A stretch of DNA of 64,000 bases from Rhabdornis inornatus (GCA_013397075.1 VWZS01000188.1:1-64000), one strand, 5' to 3'. Shown: positions 37,833 through 48,155, numbered from the stretch's first letter. Made by a program: numbers and translations. Notes: generated by a model from the sequence alone, not told the origin.

Positions 37833-38395
37833 TCTGGATTCTCCCTTTGGCTCTTCAAGTGAGAGAGTATTTGATTGTCATTGCACTATTCTGTCTCCTG
37901 TAATTCAGGAATTTTGCTGTCCGCCTAATGCTTGGGACTGCTGACAGTCTAACCCTCTCCATGTATTTTATATCCTGTTTTTTTCAATTCTACTATAATC
38001 TAAAATCATTGGGATATGCAATGCAGGACCAGAAACACCTCAGGTGTTCTATTAATATTCATTTGCTTGTTTATTTTAGTTCTATTGTTACAAACTCTGA
38101 AAGAAACAGTGAAGACATTGTACATAAACAGGCATAAATGCAATGGCAGCCATTCCTTGTCCAATTTACTTGTTTGATCATTTCTTTCAAGTACGGAGAA
38201 AGAGTAGGGGCACTACAGAAAAAATCTGGTGGCCTTTAAACAAGTTTTCAATTTCCAGGTCTAATCTTATCTGGAATGAAAAAGAGAAAGCAAAGAGCCA
38301 TTGCAATAGCTAGATGAGCTGGAAATGGAGGATTTAATAAAATAAGAGTGGTAATGTTTCCTGGCCTGTGTTACATGCAATTTTAATAAAGTCCA
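37833..38395. other. Spacer between two LTR-like segments
   Basis: About 560 bp between the LTR-like segments at 37.6 and 38.4 kb. I looked for a primer-binding site after the first LTR and for gag/pol frames and saw neither, so this is probably unique host DNA. Confidence 0.4.
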
Positions 38396-38831
38396 TGTTG
38401 TGGAGAGCCCAAGACTGTGGCACAGTGTGGACAGAGACACCTAGGGAGCTGCAAAATTACAGCTCGAGAATCTTTTCTCTCAAGCCTGAATCCTTCTTGC
38501 TTCCCAGGCTGATAAGCTGATATTAGCTGCAGACAGAAAGGAAATTTCCCAAGGTGATAAATGGTCAAAAACAACTTAGAATCTGGTGAAAAACAGAGCG
38601 CTAGTCATAATAAAGATTAACACCTGTTGTTTTTCCCATGGGATACATCCTGAGGCCTGGTCTCCTGGATGTTTATCCCAATTAGCCAATGAGCTACTGT
38701 CCTGTTCTAGTCTCTCGTAACATGCTTTAAATACAAGCTCTCTGCTCAATAAAGTTGGCCTTTTTTCCCTAAAAAGGTCCATGTGTGTTGTTGCTCTTTT
38801 TCCCTCTCTCTAGGACCGAAACCACAGCACA
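38396..38831 (+). mobile_element. Probable solo LTR, ERVK-like, about 430 bp
   Basis: A TGTTGTGGAGAGCCC start and an ACCACAGCACA end; the inner TGTGG (38399) and CCACA (38822-38826) are exact inverted termini. Inside are a CCAAT word near 38690, a TTTAAATA TATA-like box (38726-38733) and AATAAA (38748-38753), followed by a GT/CT-rich U5-like stretch. The 3' half resembles the LTR at 37613-37832. No flanking duplication of 5-6 bp is seen and there is no internal region. Which of the nested TG/CA pairs is the true end is uncertain. Confidence 0.65.
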
Positions 38832-39354
38832 GCATGAGTTTCAGGGTATCTAAGTTATCCAAGCCAGACAAGACAGTAGAACTGATTACTAACCCTGCTA
38901 AAAGCTCTTTACATTCCACATGGTAGCTGGAAGGGGACATAATTACATTTGTGTGTATTGTAAAGCCTCTCTCTTTTTCTGAGGACACTTGCAATGTATT
39001 TATGTTTTCATGGAACATAAAGTCCCACCAATATTTCACACAAGTGAAAGGACAGTACAAGAAAAGAAATGCCAGACATTTAAAGAACATTCTCTTTGTA
39101 TAATCAACTGTGTGCCCACATTTCTGCATGCAGCTACAGCTTTGTTTGACAGCAGAAACTTCGGCTGCTGCCTTTTCTTTGGAAATTTTACCGCTTATGG
39201 AAAAAACCCAGAATGCTGCAAAACCAAAATGGGCCTTCCCCATTAAAGACCATGTTTCACTGGAGAACAAAATATTGTTCCAACTCCTTCAACATAATTG
39301 TTCAACTTTCTATTTATGGGTTTATTTCTATTTATAGAAATTTATTTCTATTTC
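38832..39354. other. Unique sequence, AT-rich at right end
   Basis: No gene recognised. The last 45 bp (39308-39353) are a TTTATTTCTATTTAT-type imperfect tandem immediately before a CR1 insertion. Confidence 0.4.
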
Positions 39355-39868
39355 ACCTGCAGAGCTGCCCCAGCCCTGGGCCAGCACAGCAAGGAGCTGG
39401 AGCTGCTGGAGAGAGCCCAGAGGAGGCTCCAGGATGAGCAGAGGATGGAGCAGCTCTGCTGGGAGGAAAGGCTGGCACAGCTGGCATTGTTCACCTGGAG
39501 AGGAGAAGCTTTGGGGTGAGCTCAGCGTGGCCTTGCAGGGCCTGAAGGAGCTGCAGGAAAGATGGAGAGAGACAATTGGCAAGGGCTGGAGGGACAGCAC
39601 ACAGGGAATGGCTCCCAGTGCCAGAGGGCAGGGCTGGATGGGATCTTGGGAATTAGGAATTGTTCCCTGGCAGGGTGGGCAGGCCCTGGCACAGGTGCCC
39701 AGAGCAGCTGGGCCTGCCCCTGGATCCCTGGCAGTGCCCAAGGCCAGGTTGGGCACTGGGGCTTGGAGCAGCCTGGCACAGTGGGAGGTGTCCCTGCTCA
39801 TGGCAGGGGGTGAAATTAAATGATCTTTAAGGTTCTCTCCTGCCCAAACTTCTCTGTGATAACTCTGA
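39355..39868 (+). mobile_element. Young CR1 LINE copy, about 510 bp
   Basis: Starts at CACCTGCAGAGCTGCCCC and runs through GAGAGAGCCCAGAGGAGG, GAAGCTTTGGGGTGAGC, GACAATTGGCAAGG and GGAATTGTTCCCTGGCAGG. It ends in a slightly diverged CTGCCCAAACTTCTCTGTGAT tail. It is near-identical, in reverse orientation, to 44922-45450. Frames at 39298-40071 on both strands are shadows of this element. No reverse transcriptase domain is included. Confidence 0.94.
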
Positions 39869-39940
39869 TGTATATTTTGGGTAGGCAAAGAATGCTTCTG
39901 TTTCACTGAAGGTGAAAATGCAGTTGAAGTAAAATTCCAG

Positions 39941-40250
39941 AACAGTTCAAGTTGAAAGGGAGCTCTGAATATTGCTTGGGTCAAACTCTGGTGCTCAGAG
40001 CATTGTTCAGGGCTGAATGCCTCTTTTGCATCTGAATGTGTCTTTAGGATCTTTAAAGATGGAGATTCCACAGCCCTCTGGGAAACCCTTCCAAGGTTTG
40101 ACCATCCCTGCAGTAAAATAGTTTTTCTTCATTTAGGTGGAATTTCCTTACTTTCTGTTTGTGTCCATGGCCTGCTGTCCTGTCACTGTCCATCACCAAG
40201 GATAGTTTGGTTCCATCCTAGCCTTACTTGATATTTTTATGTCTTCATAA
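39941..40250 (-). mobile_element. Old CR1 LINE copy, about 310 bp
   Basis: The minus-strand classical CR1 3' end is recognisable from GGATGGAGATTCC-like spacing: GATGGAGATTCCACAGCC, GTTTGACCATCCCTGCAG, TGGAATTTCCTTAC, TGTGTCCATGGCCTG and CTGTCCTGTCACTGTCCA follow in the expected order. Strongly diverged. It sits only about 70 bp downstream of the young plus-strand copy, so the two are separate insertions. Confidence 0.85.
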
Positions 40251-41214
40251 CATTTTTTTACACCTGAGCCTTTTCTTTCCTGTGCTAAGCTCCTTCAGTT
40301 GGATGCAGTGTGACCTGGTTATCTTGACAGAAAGGAAATGAAAACATGAGGAGTAAATTTTAAACCATAAGAAAAAAGTTTAAGTTGTTAATTTTTTTTA
40401 TTTGTTCTACATCTGTTTAACATTTTCTACCCTTAGGGGTATATTTTAAAAAAAATTGTAATTTTTCAATCAACATTCAGACAGGAAAATTGCCCTCTAT
40501 TCTCTTGATAGGAGACTGTAAATAACAAATTATGGTATGTATATGTATTCAAATTTTTAATACTATGTAAAAATCACTATTAAATTTCACCTCTACATTG
40601 CTTGATTTAGAAAATCAATATTCAGAATTGTTTATAGAAGCATCTATTGGCACACTGATTTCTCCCAAAACCTAAGTATTGGTCTATATTTACACAACTA
40701 TATTAATTTCTAGTTTAAAGGAAATATTTTTCCCCTTTTCTTTTACCATGATTATCTCTAATATTATCTCGAATTATTAGATTATCTCTAATAATTCCTT
40801 CCCCACATAGTTATAAATGCATTTCCTTTGGCTTACTTGTAACACTTCCTATATTTTCATTGGTTGGAAGGACACAAAACCAGAAACTCAATGTTATTTA
40901 TCCTTTAAGCTGTTTTAGTTCACACCTTGGCTGATTTTGTCTTCCTAGACATTTTTCTTCATATATATTACTTTAAACATTGACATGAAATGGCTAGAAA
41001 CATTCATTGCTACTAATGAACAAAGTTTATTATATATAGTACTGAAAAGAGTGCAGGAAAACAGGAGATTGCATTATTGATTCTTCCTTTTGGCTGAAAA
41101 GCTGAAAATGTGGCCATTTCTGATGACAGAACCTCTGAGCTGGATACAAGAGTGAGCTGAAATACATCTGTGTAGTGGGTTTGATTTACCAATTTCAACA
41201 TACTTATTTCCTAC
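40251..41214. other. Unique AT-rich sequence with GATA-motif cluster
   Basis: No gene or transposon recognised. Contains a hairpin and three TTATCTC words at 40750-40797 (see findings) and several poly-T or poly-A runs. Confidence 0.45.
40750..40797. repeat. Duplicated GATTATCTCTAATA and overlapping hairpin
   Basis: The 14-mer GATTATCTCTAATA occurs at 40750-40763 and 40780-40793. The second copy sits in a perfect 10-bp inverted repeat (GAATTATTAG 40771-40780, CTAATAATTC 40788-40797, 7-nt loop). TTATCTC occurs three times; on the bottom strand this reads GAGATAA, a GATA-factor core. Confidence 0.8.
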
Positions 41215-42345
41215 TGTGAGATAGGATTAGGAGCAAAAGCAAGGTGGGCTTAAAACTTAAAGGGTGTAAAGAAAAACCTTTATTAACAACCTAAAAAAAT
41301 AACAACCTAAAAGAACAATAGGATTCAGAATAAAACCTTCAGACTACCTCTCCTCCCCTCTCCCACACCCTCTTCTCCTTCTCAACAATGTACTGAAACA
41401 CTTCAATCAGTTACCAACTTAAGAATAATCTTTTTCAGTTCACTCTTGGGAGAAGAGTCTCCCCTTTTCAGGCTATAGGGACTTCTCCACAAGAGAAAAA
41501 GCAGTTTTCTCATGGCTTCACTCTTCATGAAGAGCAGCCGGGTGGGAATCTGCAGTTGTGTAACTCCTCCCATCTTCACAGCCTTCCCAGAGCTGTGCTT
41601 ATAGGCCATGTCAAACTCATGGGATATTACTTTTAAGGATGAACTGTTCAAAAGCAAAGGTTCTCTTCATCTCTCTCTCTGTCTCTCTCTGTTCATGTTT
41701 AATCTCCAGGACCAGAGATCCCCTTCTTCCCTTGGGGAAAAGGGTCTTCAGCATAGGTACCTTTGCTCATGATCTACAAGTTGAACTCTTCCTCCCCCAT
41801 GTCTTTTTCCACGGCTTATAGGAATCTTTAGTGTAGTACAGTCCATCCCTACAGCTTACAAAAGGATTTTCAGCCCAAAATCACGGTGTCTCCTCATTCT
41901 CCTTCCATCTGGACCCTGACTCCTGCTTCATTGACTTTGGTGTCCTCTCTCTGTTCTTTCTTTTTTCCTCTCACTCAAGGGAGGATTGAAGGTCTGCAAA
42001 TTTTATCTGAGCATTGAAAGAGTTAAGTGCTCACATGGGGAACGCAGTCTGTGGCCAGGTCATGCTGGAGCTGTGCCAGGATCTCAGGAGACTCAGGCCG
42101 TGCTGGGAGGGGCTGGCCCAGGGCAGAAATGGCAGCGGCTGCTCTGGAAAGGGGCAGAGGGGATGGCTGGGACCTCAATCAGCCTCTGTGGCCCTCAGCT
42201 ACAGCACCCACTGCCAATGGCCACCCCTCCTCCCTGCCGGGACATGCCAGCGTCCCAGACAGGGGCTCGGCCCTGCGTCCTGCCAGGCCCGCGGGCCTCT
42301 GGCATGGTGGAGCAGGCCCCGGGCATGCCAGCCCCTGTTACCTGC
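41215..42345 (-). mobile_element. Probable ERVL-type LTR or LTR-rich fragment
   Basis: Read on the minus strand, the 3' end is TAATAAAGG (AATAAA at 41279-41284), a T-rich stretch, CCCACCTTGC and a terminal CCTATCTCACA, so on the plus strand the element starts TGTGAGATAGG. This arrangement and the purine-rich GAGAGAGACAGAGAG section resemble long songbird ERVL LTRs. The other end is uncertain: the GC-rich part at 42.03-42.35 kb could be U3 or a separate element. No flanking duplication, primer-binding site or retroviral frame is seen. Confidence 0.5.
41667..41690. repeat. (CT)n/(GTCT) pyrimidine tract
   Basis: TCTCTCTCTCTGTCTCTCTCTG-like run inside the LTR-like segment; purine-rich on the LTR sense strand. 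Confidence 0.85.
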
Positions 42346-42717
42346 ACTCCATTTCTGGGGTTTACTTGCTTCAAAATGTGAATTCATGGAGGCAGACCAA
42401 ATCCTCTAATTGGTTTCCCAGGCTATCAACAACCAAACCAGCCTCCAGTTGGTCCCATCAAGTCACAGAGGAAGTTCTCAGGAGAAAACTTCCATGGATG
42501 CCCTCTTCTAAGTGCCAATTAATGCAAAACCAGCACAATCTCTCAGTCAGGGGTGAAATCCTAGCCCGCATGCAAATTAATTCATAGCTTGTTGCAGCAT
42601 ATTTTTAATGAAGATGTCTGGTGTTATCAGGGAGATCACTGTACTAATTTGCATTGACTTTTAGCAGACACCAACAAGTGTCATCCCTAAGACATCCCTA
42701 AGACATCCCAAGCTCTT
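42346..42717. other. Spacer with 11-bp tandem repeat
   Basis: No gene recognised. The unit ATCCCTAAGAC occurs twice in tandem (42683-42693, 42694-42704) followed by a partial third unit. Confidence 0.5.
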
Positions 42718-42968
42718 TCAAGGCAAAGATTTGTGCCAGAGAAGGTTTAGATTGTATATTAGTTGGGAAAAAAAAATCCCTGTGGGGAAGCCCTGGCACA
42801 GCTGCCCAGGGCAGGGGTGGAGTCCCCATCCCTGGAGGGATTGAAAGTCCCTGTGGATGTGTCACTGGGGGAAATGGGTTAGTGCTGGCCTTGGCAGTGC
42901 TGGGGGCATGGTTGATCTTGATGACCTTAAGGATATTTTCCAACCTAAATTATTTAATTCTATGAAAG
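42718..42968 (+). mobile_element. CR1 LINE 3' end, about 250 bp
   Basis: Recognisable words are TTGTGCCAGAGAAGGTTTAG, GATTGTATATTAG, GAAGCCCTGGCACAG, GGAGTCCCCATCCCTGGAG, TTGATCTTGATGACCTTAAGG, TTTTCCAACC and an ATTCTATGAAAG tail. An intermediate-age copy of the classical type with a 9-A run where the consensus has AAAATT. Confidence 0.92.
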
Positions 42969-44270
42969 TAGGTATGAAATCAGGTCAAGAAGAAGATGGC
43001 ATTGCCATTCCCTTCCTTTTAGCCACTGCACTAATGAATGCAACCCCAAATACCCCATGTCTCCTCAAAAAGGAGATTACGTATTGCTTCTTCTTTGAAT
43101 ACAAGTTTCAACTTGATGTTTACAATTCCTAAAGAACTTCACCTACTTTTTAAAGACTAAGGTGCTGAAATTTAAATATATAGCTCATATCCCTGAGTCG
43201 AACAAGGTTGTCCCTTTTAAACTTCCTGCTGACAGAGGAACCTTTAATCCTTCTGACTGGGAAGTATCTTGGAAGATGAATCTTTTTTAATTTGGGGAAT
43301 TCAAATTAAATTGCTACGGAGATAACAACAACGGCACTGCTTATGTAATTGTTTAGCCAGGAATCTCAGAGAGAAATATGTGCTGAATATTCCATCTCCA
43401 GAGTCTGACTTCTCATGAGACGAGGAATGCATTCTTCTGACTGCTGGCTCTAACTGATTTAAACTGGAAGCTATGTTTCCAAAAGGACACTGTGAACATT
43501 CTTGAATCACACAGAGCAGATTTAGGAAAAAAGGCAAAAGTTGCAGTGCTACAAGTTACTGAAAGTTAGATCCCTTCTCATAAATGTTGCTTGCACTACT
43601 TCCCACCATAAAAAGGCTGAATGTGTCCTCCAGTATCAATCTTGCTAAAGCTTGTGCAATAATAGTCACGGCACTAATAATGGTTCAATTTCTCTCACTT
43701 TTTTGTGTTGCTACAACTGCACAGCTTACAGAATTCATTAGTAATTATTCTGAAATAAAAATATGTATAGGCATAATTTACACAGTCTTTAAGCTGTCAT
43801 TTTATGCACTAACTTGTAAAATGAAATAAAAAGGGTAGAGATTACATTTACAGGTGATTTGTAAAATGGGGAAGATCTCTGATGAAATCCACTTTGAATA
43901 ATTGTAGTCTTGCATCTGTTAGGAAGGTGGATTTGGAATGAGATCCCGAGTAGTGAATTATTCTGTACACCTGGGCTTCAGTGCTACACAGATTGATGGC
44001 CTTTTAGCAAGTAGAACAATTTAGTGGCATAAGAAACAGTGCATCTTTGGAAAGAACTTAAATGTAATTGAAGTGACAAAATGGACTTTAGTGGGAGACC
44101 AGCAGCTCTGCCCATGCAGAGGAGAGAAACAGGAATGCAGCAGTGCCTCAGCTACAGGTGGGAATTCTGCCCTTCTGGAGGGCAGGATGGGGCTGCTTGA
44201 AATGAATCCTCATTGGGTTGGAATGTTTTGCATGTACCATTATTAGGTACTTAATTCAATACAGCCTCAG
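42969..44270. other. Unique sequence, no gene recognised
   Basis: AT-rich, no transposon recognised. Short frames lack domains. Ends at the start of the LTR-like segment at 44.27 kb, whose left edge is uncertain by several tens of bases. Confidence 0.45.
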
Positions 44271-44693
44271 TGTTGTATTGCAGTGTTTGTTTTGTTGTTG
44301 CACTGTTCACGGTTTTATATTGCACTGTTATATTTATATATTGCACTGAGAAAATGGTTTGCTCTGTATCCCCCGGAGCTTGTGAAGTTGGTTCAGCTCT
44401 CCCTTAGCCTCTCCCCGTCGGCAGCGTCCCATTGGTTGCGGGTCTGTTCCTCCCCGTCCCTTTCCCTGAGTTTAAAAGTGCCCGCCATGTTTCCTCTCTC
44501 TCTTTTTCTCCTTTCGCCATGTGTGCGACAGAATAAACTGTGGATCAGCTTCCCACGGGAGAAAAGTGCCTTCTTTGGTTTTTTGCCTTTGTCTATGAGG
44601 ATTTTCCCACCCCTCTCTGGTCCAGAGCTAGCCGGAGGACTGGAGAGGAAAAAGGGATTTACCTCACCTCAGGAGTTATTATATAAAGACACA
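44271..44693 (+). mobile_element. Probable solo ERV LTR with intact promoter signals
   Basis: A TGTTGTATTG start and a GACACA end are proposed. Inside is a sharp GC-rich promoter-like block: inverted CCAAT (ATTGG 44431-44435), TTTAAAAG TATA-like box (44471-44478) about 36 bp downstream, and AATAAA (44532-44537) followed by a T/G-rich run (TTTGGTTTTTTGCC). Several TTGCACTG words repeat near the left end. The 140-codon frame over it has no known domain. No target-site duplication is evident, so the ends are approximate. Confidence 0.6.
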
Positions 44694-44921
44694 TATGTCC
44701 CATAACTGAGTAAATCCTGACCATGCTGGGTATTCATTGGGGGCAAAATAAGAAACTGAGTTATGTACTCAGTCTCTGTAAAAAACACAAACATAATCCC
44801 CCAGTCAAGGTTCTTCTGGGACTTTGTCTCTTCCACTTGAAAATGCGTCTATGATTTTGAGCTCCTTACCCTCTGTCATGATTATTAATTTATATGTGAA
44901 TCTTCCCAGGGTAAGAACAAT
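44694..44921. other. Spacer between LTR and CR1
   Basis: Holds a 21-bp word (44884-44904) that recurs exactly at 47403-47423. Otherwise nothing recognised. Confidence 0.5.
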
Positions 44922-45450
44922 TGAATCCCAGAATAGGTTGGGTTGGAAGGGATCTTAAAGCCCATCCAGGGTCACTCCACCCCCTGCCATGGTAGGAACA
45001 CCTTGCACTGCGCCAGGCTGCTCCAAGCCCCAATGTCCAACCTGGCCTTGGGCACTGCCAGGGATCCAGGGGCAGCCACAGCTGCTCTGGGCACCCTGTG
45101 CCAGGGTCTGCCCACCCTGCCAGGGAACAATTCCTAATTCCCAAGATCCCATCCAGCCCTGCCCTCTGGCACTGGGAGCCATTCCCTGTGTGCTGTCCCT
45201 CCAGCCCTTGCCAATTGTCTCTCTCCATCTTTCCTGCAGCTCCTTCAGGCCCTGCAAGGCCACACTGAGCTCACCCCAAAGCTTCTCCTCTCCAGGTGAA
45301 CAATGCCAGCTGTGCCAGCCTTTCCTCCCAGCAGAGCTGCTCCATCCTCTGCTCATCCTGGAGCCTCCTCTGGGCTCTCTCCAGCAGCTCCAGCTCCTTG
45401 CTGTGCTGGCCCAGGGCTGGGGCAGCTCTGCAGGTGCTCAGGGTCTCACC
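44922..45450 (-). mobile_element. Young CR1 LINE copy, about 530 bp
   Basis: Minus-strand copy of the same subtype as 39355-39868, with almost the same 5' truncation point (CACCTGCAGAGCTGCCCC, read on the minus strand). It ends at 44922 in an ATTCTGGGATTCAATT-like tail. Frames at 44890-45561 on both strands are its shadows. Confidence 0.94.
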
Positions 45451-45589
45451 ACAGCAATGTGGGTGCTGATTTCTGTGAGCTGCAGGAAACTCTTGCCAGT
45501 GTAGAAATGTGTACATGATTCTTAATCCAGGTATCTGTGTCCACACTCCCGTCCCTTTCAACCCTCCAAATTGAATTTTACAGCCTTAC
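45451..45589. other. Short spacer between CR1 pieces
   Basis: Unique-looking sequence between the young CR1 copy and a CR1 tail remnant. Nothing recognised. Confidence 0.35.
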
Positions 45590-45660
45590 AATCACAGAAT
45601 CATGGAATCATCAGGTCTGACTGTGCTAAGGTAGAGTTGAGATCACCTTCATCTAGACTG
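45590..45660 (-). mobile_element. CR1 3' tail remnant
   Basis: AATCACAGAATCATGGAATC is the minus-strand view of a double CR1 octamer tail. The next 45 bp (to GATCACCTTCATC) only vaguely resemble CR1. Probably a very short or decayed copy. Confidence 0.5.
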
Positions 45661-47849
45661 AAAAAAAAAGTTAATCCTTTGTCACCGAGGGAAATTATGC
45701 CTTTCATCTGCCTCTGGGTTTATCTCCACACCTTTCTGTTGCTAGGTGTCTTTAAATAAGAGTTACTTTTCAAAATACATTCAGTTTACTCAAATCAAGT
45801 TTTCAAGTACCTGATTCAAAAATTTTGCTTGATACTTTGATACATGTTCATATATGTCTTATAAATATATGAGGAAATTGTAGCAGATAAAAAAGGGGTT
45901 AATTTGGTTGCAGGCACTCATTTAAATTATAGTCCCTAAAATAAAGGTAATAAAATTCTATTGTCACAGTAATCTGATGGGGATGTAGAGGTGACAGTGA
46001 TATATTTATTATCTCTGTTTAGGCCTTTGTGTCAAACCTCATGCATTGATTAGTTTTTAGACTGAATTGTTTGGCTTTATTTACCAGTTCTTCCAAGAGC
46101 TCCACTTGTACTATGCCACTCCTTTTGAACAGAAATATGAAGCAAAACCTGGAAGACTCAAAAAGCTGTGGTAGCAGATGGACTTATCAACATCCCTTTG
46201 CCTTTTTTCATTTGAACTCTGGCAACAACCATCTAAATTGAGGCTAATTAAACACAATATTTCCTCATAATTATATGATCAAGATTTCTAGTGCCAGAGA
46301 CTGTGCAGCTTTGTATGGTAATTTCTTGGTTAGGAGAGTAATTTATTCTCAAGGCTAATTGATGATGAACAGATTATTAAAGTTGGATTGCATGACACTT
46401 TCTGCATTCTCTCTCAATTTGATTAAGATCAGAGTCATTCCAAGTAGGAGGAGGCAGTGCTATGAAAGGGTGGTGAACACTGCAGCCCTTTTCTTACACA
46501 CTGATTGATAACTCTGAAGAAATTCCAGCAGTGACATAAACATTTTAGAGCGTGTCATAAAGACCTTCTGTGTGGAGAAGGAGCCGCGTGCTACAGCTCC
46601 ATTAAGGTTATAGTTTCAAAAACAGTCATCAGAAATTAACTTCAATTATAAGTTCTAAATGTTTCAAAAGTAAAACTAATGGAAGTTACCATTTATATTC
46701 TTTAAGAAACTCTTTTAATATTTTCTGTGACTTGACCTTTATTTTATGACAAGATATCTGAAAAGTTGATTTGTATGAGTCACAGCCATAATTATTATAC
46801 TGAATAAAAAAAAGTCAATGGATTTTCAGAGATAGTTTGTTAAAAAAATATGAATACTTTAGAAAATCTTTTTATTTCACTATGTAAAATGTTTCTTATC
46901 AGGTCAGCCAGTCTTTATATTTTAAAATAAATTTTAAAAGAACTGTAGAATAAATTAATCATTGCTGAGTATTCAGCAAATGTATGCATCAAGCTGCAAA
47001 TCCACATTTGTAATTATATAGATGTGTAGTGAAGATCTGTAATAACCAAATGAATTGAGCCCATTTACCTGACTATGAAACACAGACACATCCATTGCTG
47101 TTAAAAAGTGATTAATTGGATTTCTGGCCAGCTGTAAAAAATGTTCCTGCATTATTTGAACCCTAAAGTGTGAACCCTCTTGTTTGGTACCTCTGCATGG
47201 TGTAGAATTCCAGATGTTTGATGGATGAAAGAGCTCTGATAAAGAAACTTGGTATTATTTATGCTATGTCTCCTCTTGAGAGCTTAAGTTGGATTTTCAA
47301 AAGAACCTTTAAAAATAGTTATTTCTTCTCCCACTGAAAGCTTAAGGATTTTGTTCTTATTTACAGTAAATGACTGCAAACTGTCCCTGAGAAGAAAGGA
47401 ACATTAATTTATATGTGAATCTTACCTGCCTTATTTAAGCACCTTTAAAAAGCCAGCCAAATGCAAGCAACCTTCTTTACGCAAACAAAATTCCCATTAA
47501 AGAAGGCAAGGCTGCTGGAATAAATTGGTCTATTAATACAGATTCAGATTCTATCTCACTAGGTTTGTGATTTGTAAACTTTTAGCTCTTGCCTTTGAGG
47601 ACTAAAGATCTTACTCTTCTCATTTCCTTCTCAATACGGTAAACAGCTGAGCTTATTTTTTGGTTCAGGTTCAAGCACAGAGAGTTCATTTACCAGCATG
47701 GTTCTTATTGTGGGTGTTTCCAGAAGCCCTTTATTTGGGGAAGTTGTTAGGAAAGTGCACAGAGCCCCTGCTGGGCAATGCACTGAATTTATGACGACCT
47801 ATGTGGGGGGATAATTCTGAATTTACTTATTTCATTATCTGCTGTGAAG
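45661..47849. other. Unique AT-rich sequence, no gene recognised
   Basis: About 2.2 kb with no open frame of note. The texture (AT-rich, many ATTA and TAAT words) could fit a conserved non-coding element, but that cannot be judged without alignment. Contains the second copy of the 21-bp word at 47403-47423. Confidence 0.45.
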
Positions 47850-48155
47850 AATCCTGGGCTGGGTGAGGCTGGAGGGGCCCCAGGGGCTGCTCTGGTGCCA
47901 GCTCCCTGCTCCAGCAGGGCCATCCCAGAGCACAGGGCACAGCAGTGTGTCCATGTGGCTCTGGAATATCCCCAGGGAGGAGACTGCACAGCCTCTCTGC
48001 ACACTCTGCTCAGGGCTGGGCACTGCCCAGGGCAGAAGTTGTGCCTCCTGTGCAGGGGCAGTTCCTGGGCTCAGCCCCTGCCCGTGGCTCTGGTGCCATT
48101 GCTGGGCCTGGAGCAGAGCCTGGGCCCTGCTCGGAGCCCTTCCTGTAGATACTTG
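47850..48155 (-). mobile_element. CR1 LINE 3' segment, about 300 bp, variant
   Basis: On the minus strand the GC-rich segment carries CR1-like words in order: CCCTGCTCGGAGCC region, CAGAGCCTGGGC, CTCCTCCCTGGGGATATTCC, CACATGGACACAC and GGAGCAGGGAGCTGG. It lacks a clear octamer tail at 47850. The overlapping frames at 47789-48260 on both strands are its shadows. Less certain than the other copies. Confidence 0.65.

Noticed and set aside
37833..38395. Possible internal retroviral region between two LTR-like segments
   Set aside because: The LTRs belong to different types, no primer-binding site follows the first, and no gag, protease or polymerase motif is seen.
39328..40071. 247-codon minus-strand open frame, the longest in the window
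   Set aside because: It crosses a young CR1 copy and an adjoining old CR1 copy, with proline/leucine-rich shadow composition and no domain.
41215..41845. Possible complete LTR with a flanking CCTAC duplication (41210-41214 and 41848-41852)
   Set aside because: The second CCTAC is offset by two bases from any CA end, so it is not a clean target-site duplication.
44207..44746. TCATTGGG on both sides of the LTR-like segment as a possible target-site duplication
   Set aside because: The copies are not adjacent to TG/CA termini, and 8 bp is not the expected duplication length for these LTR classes.
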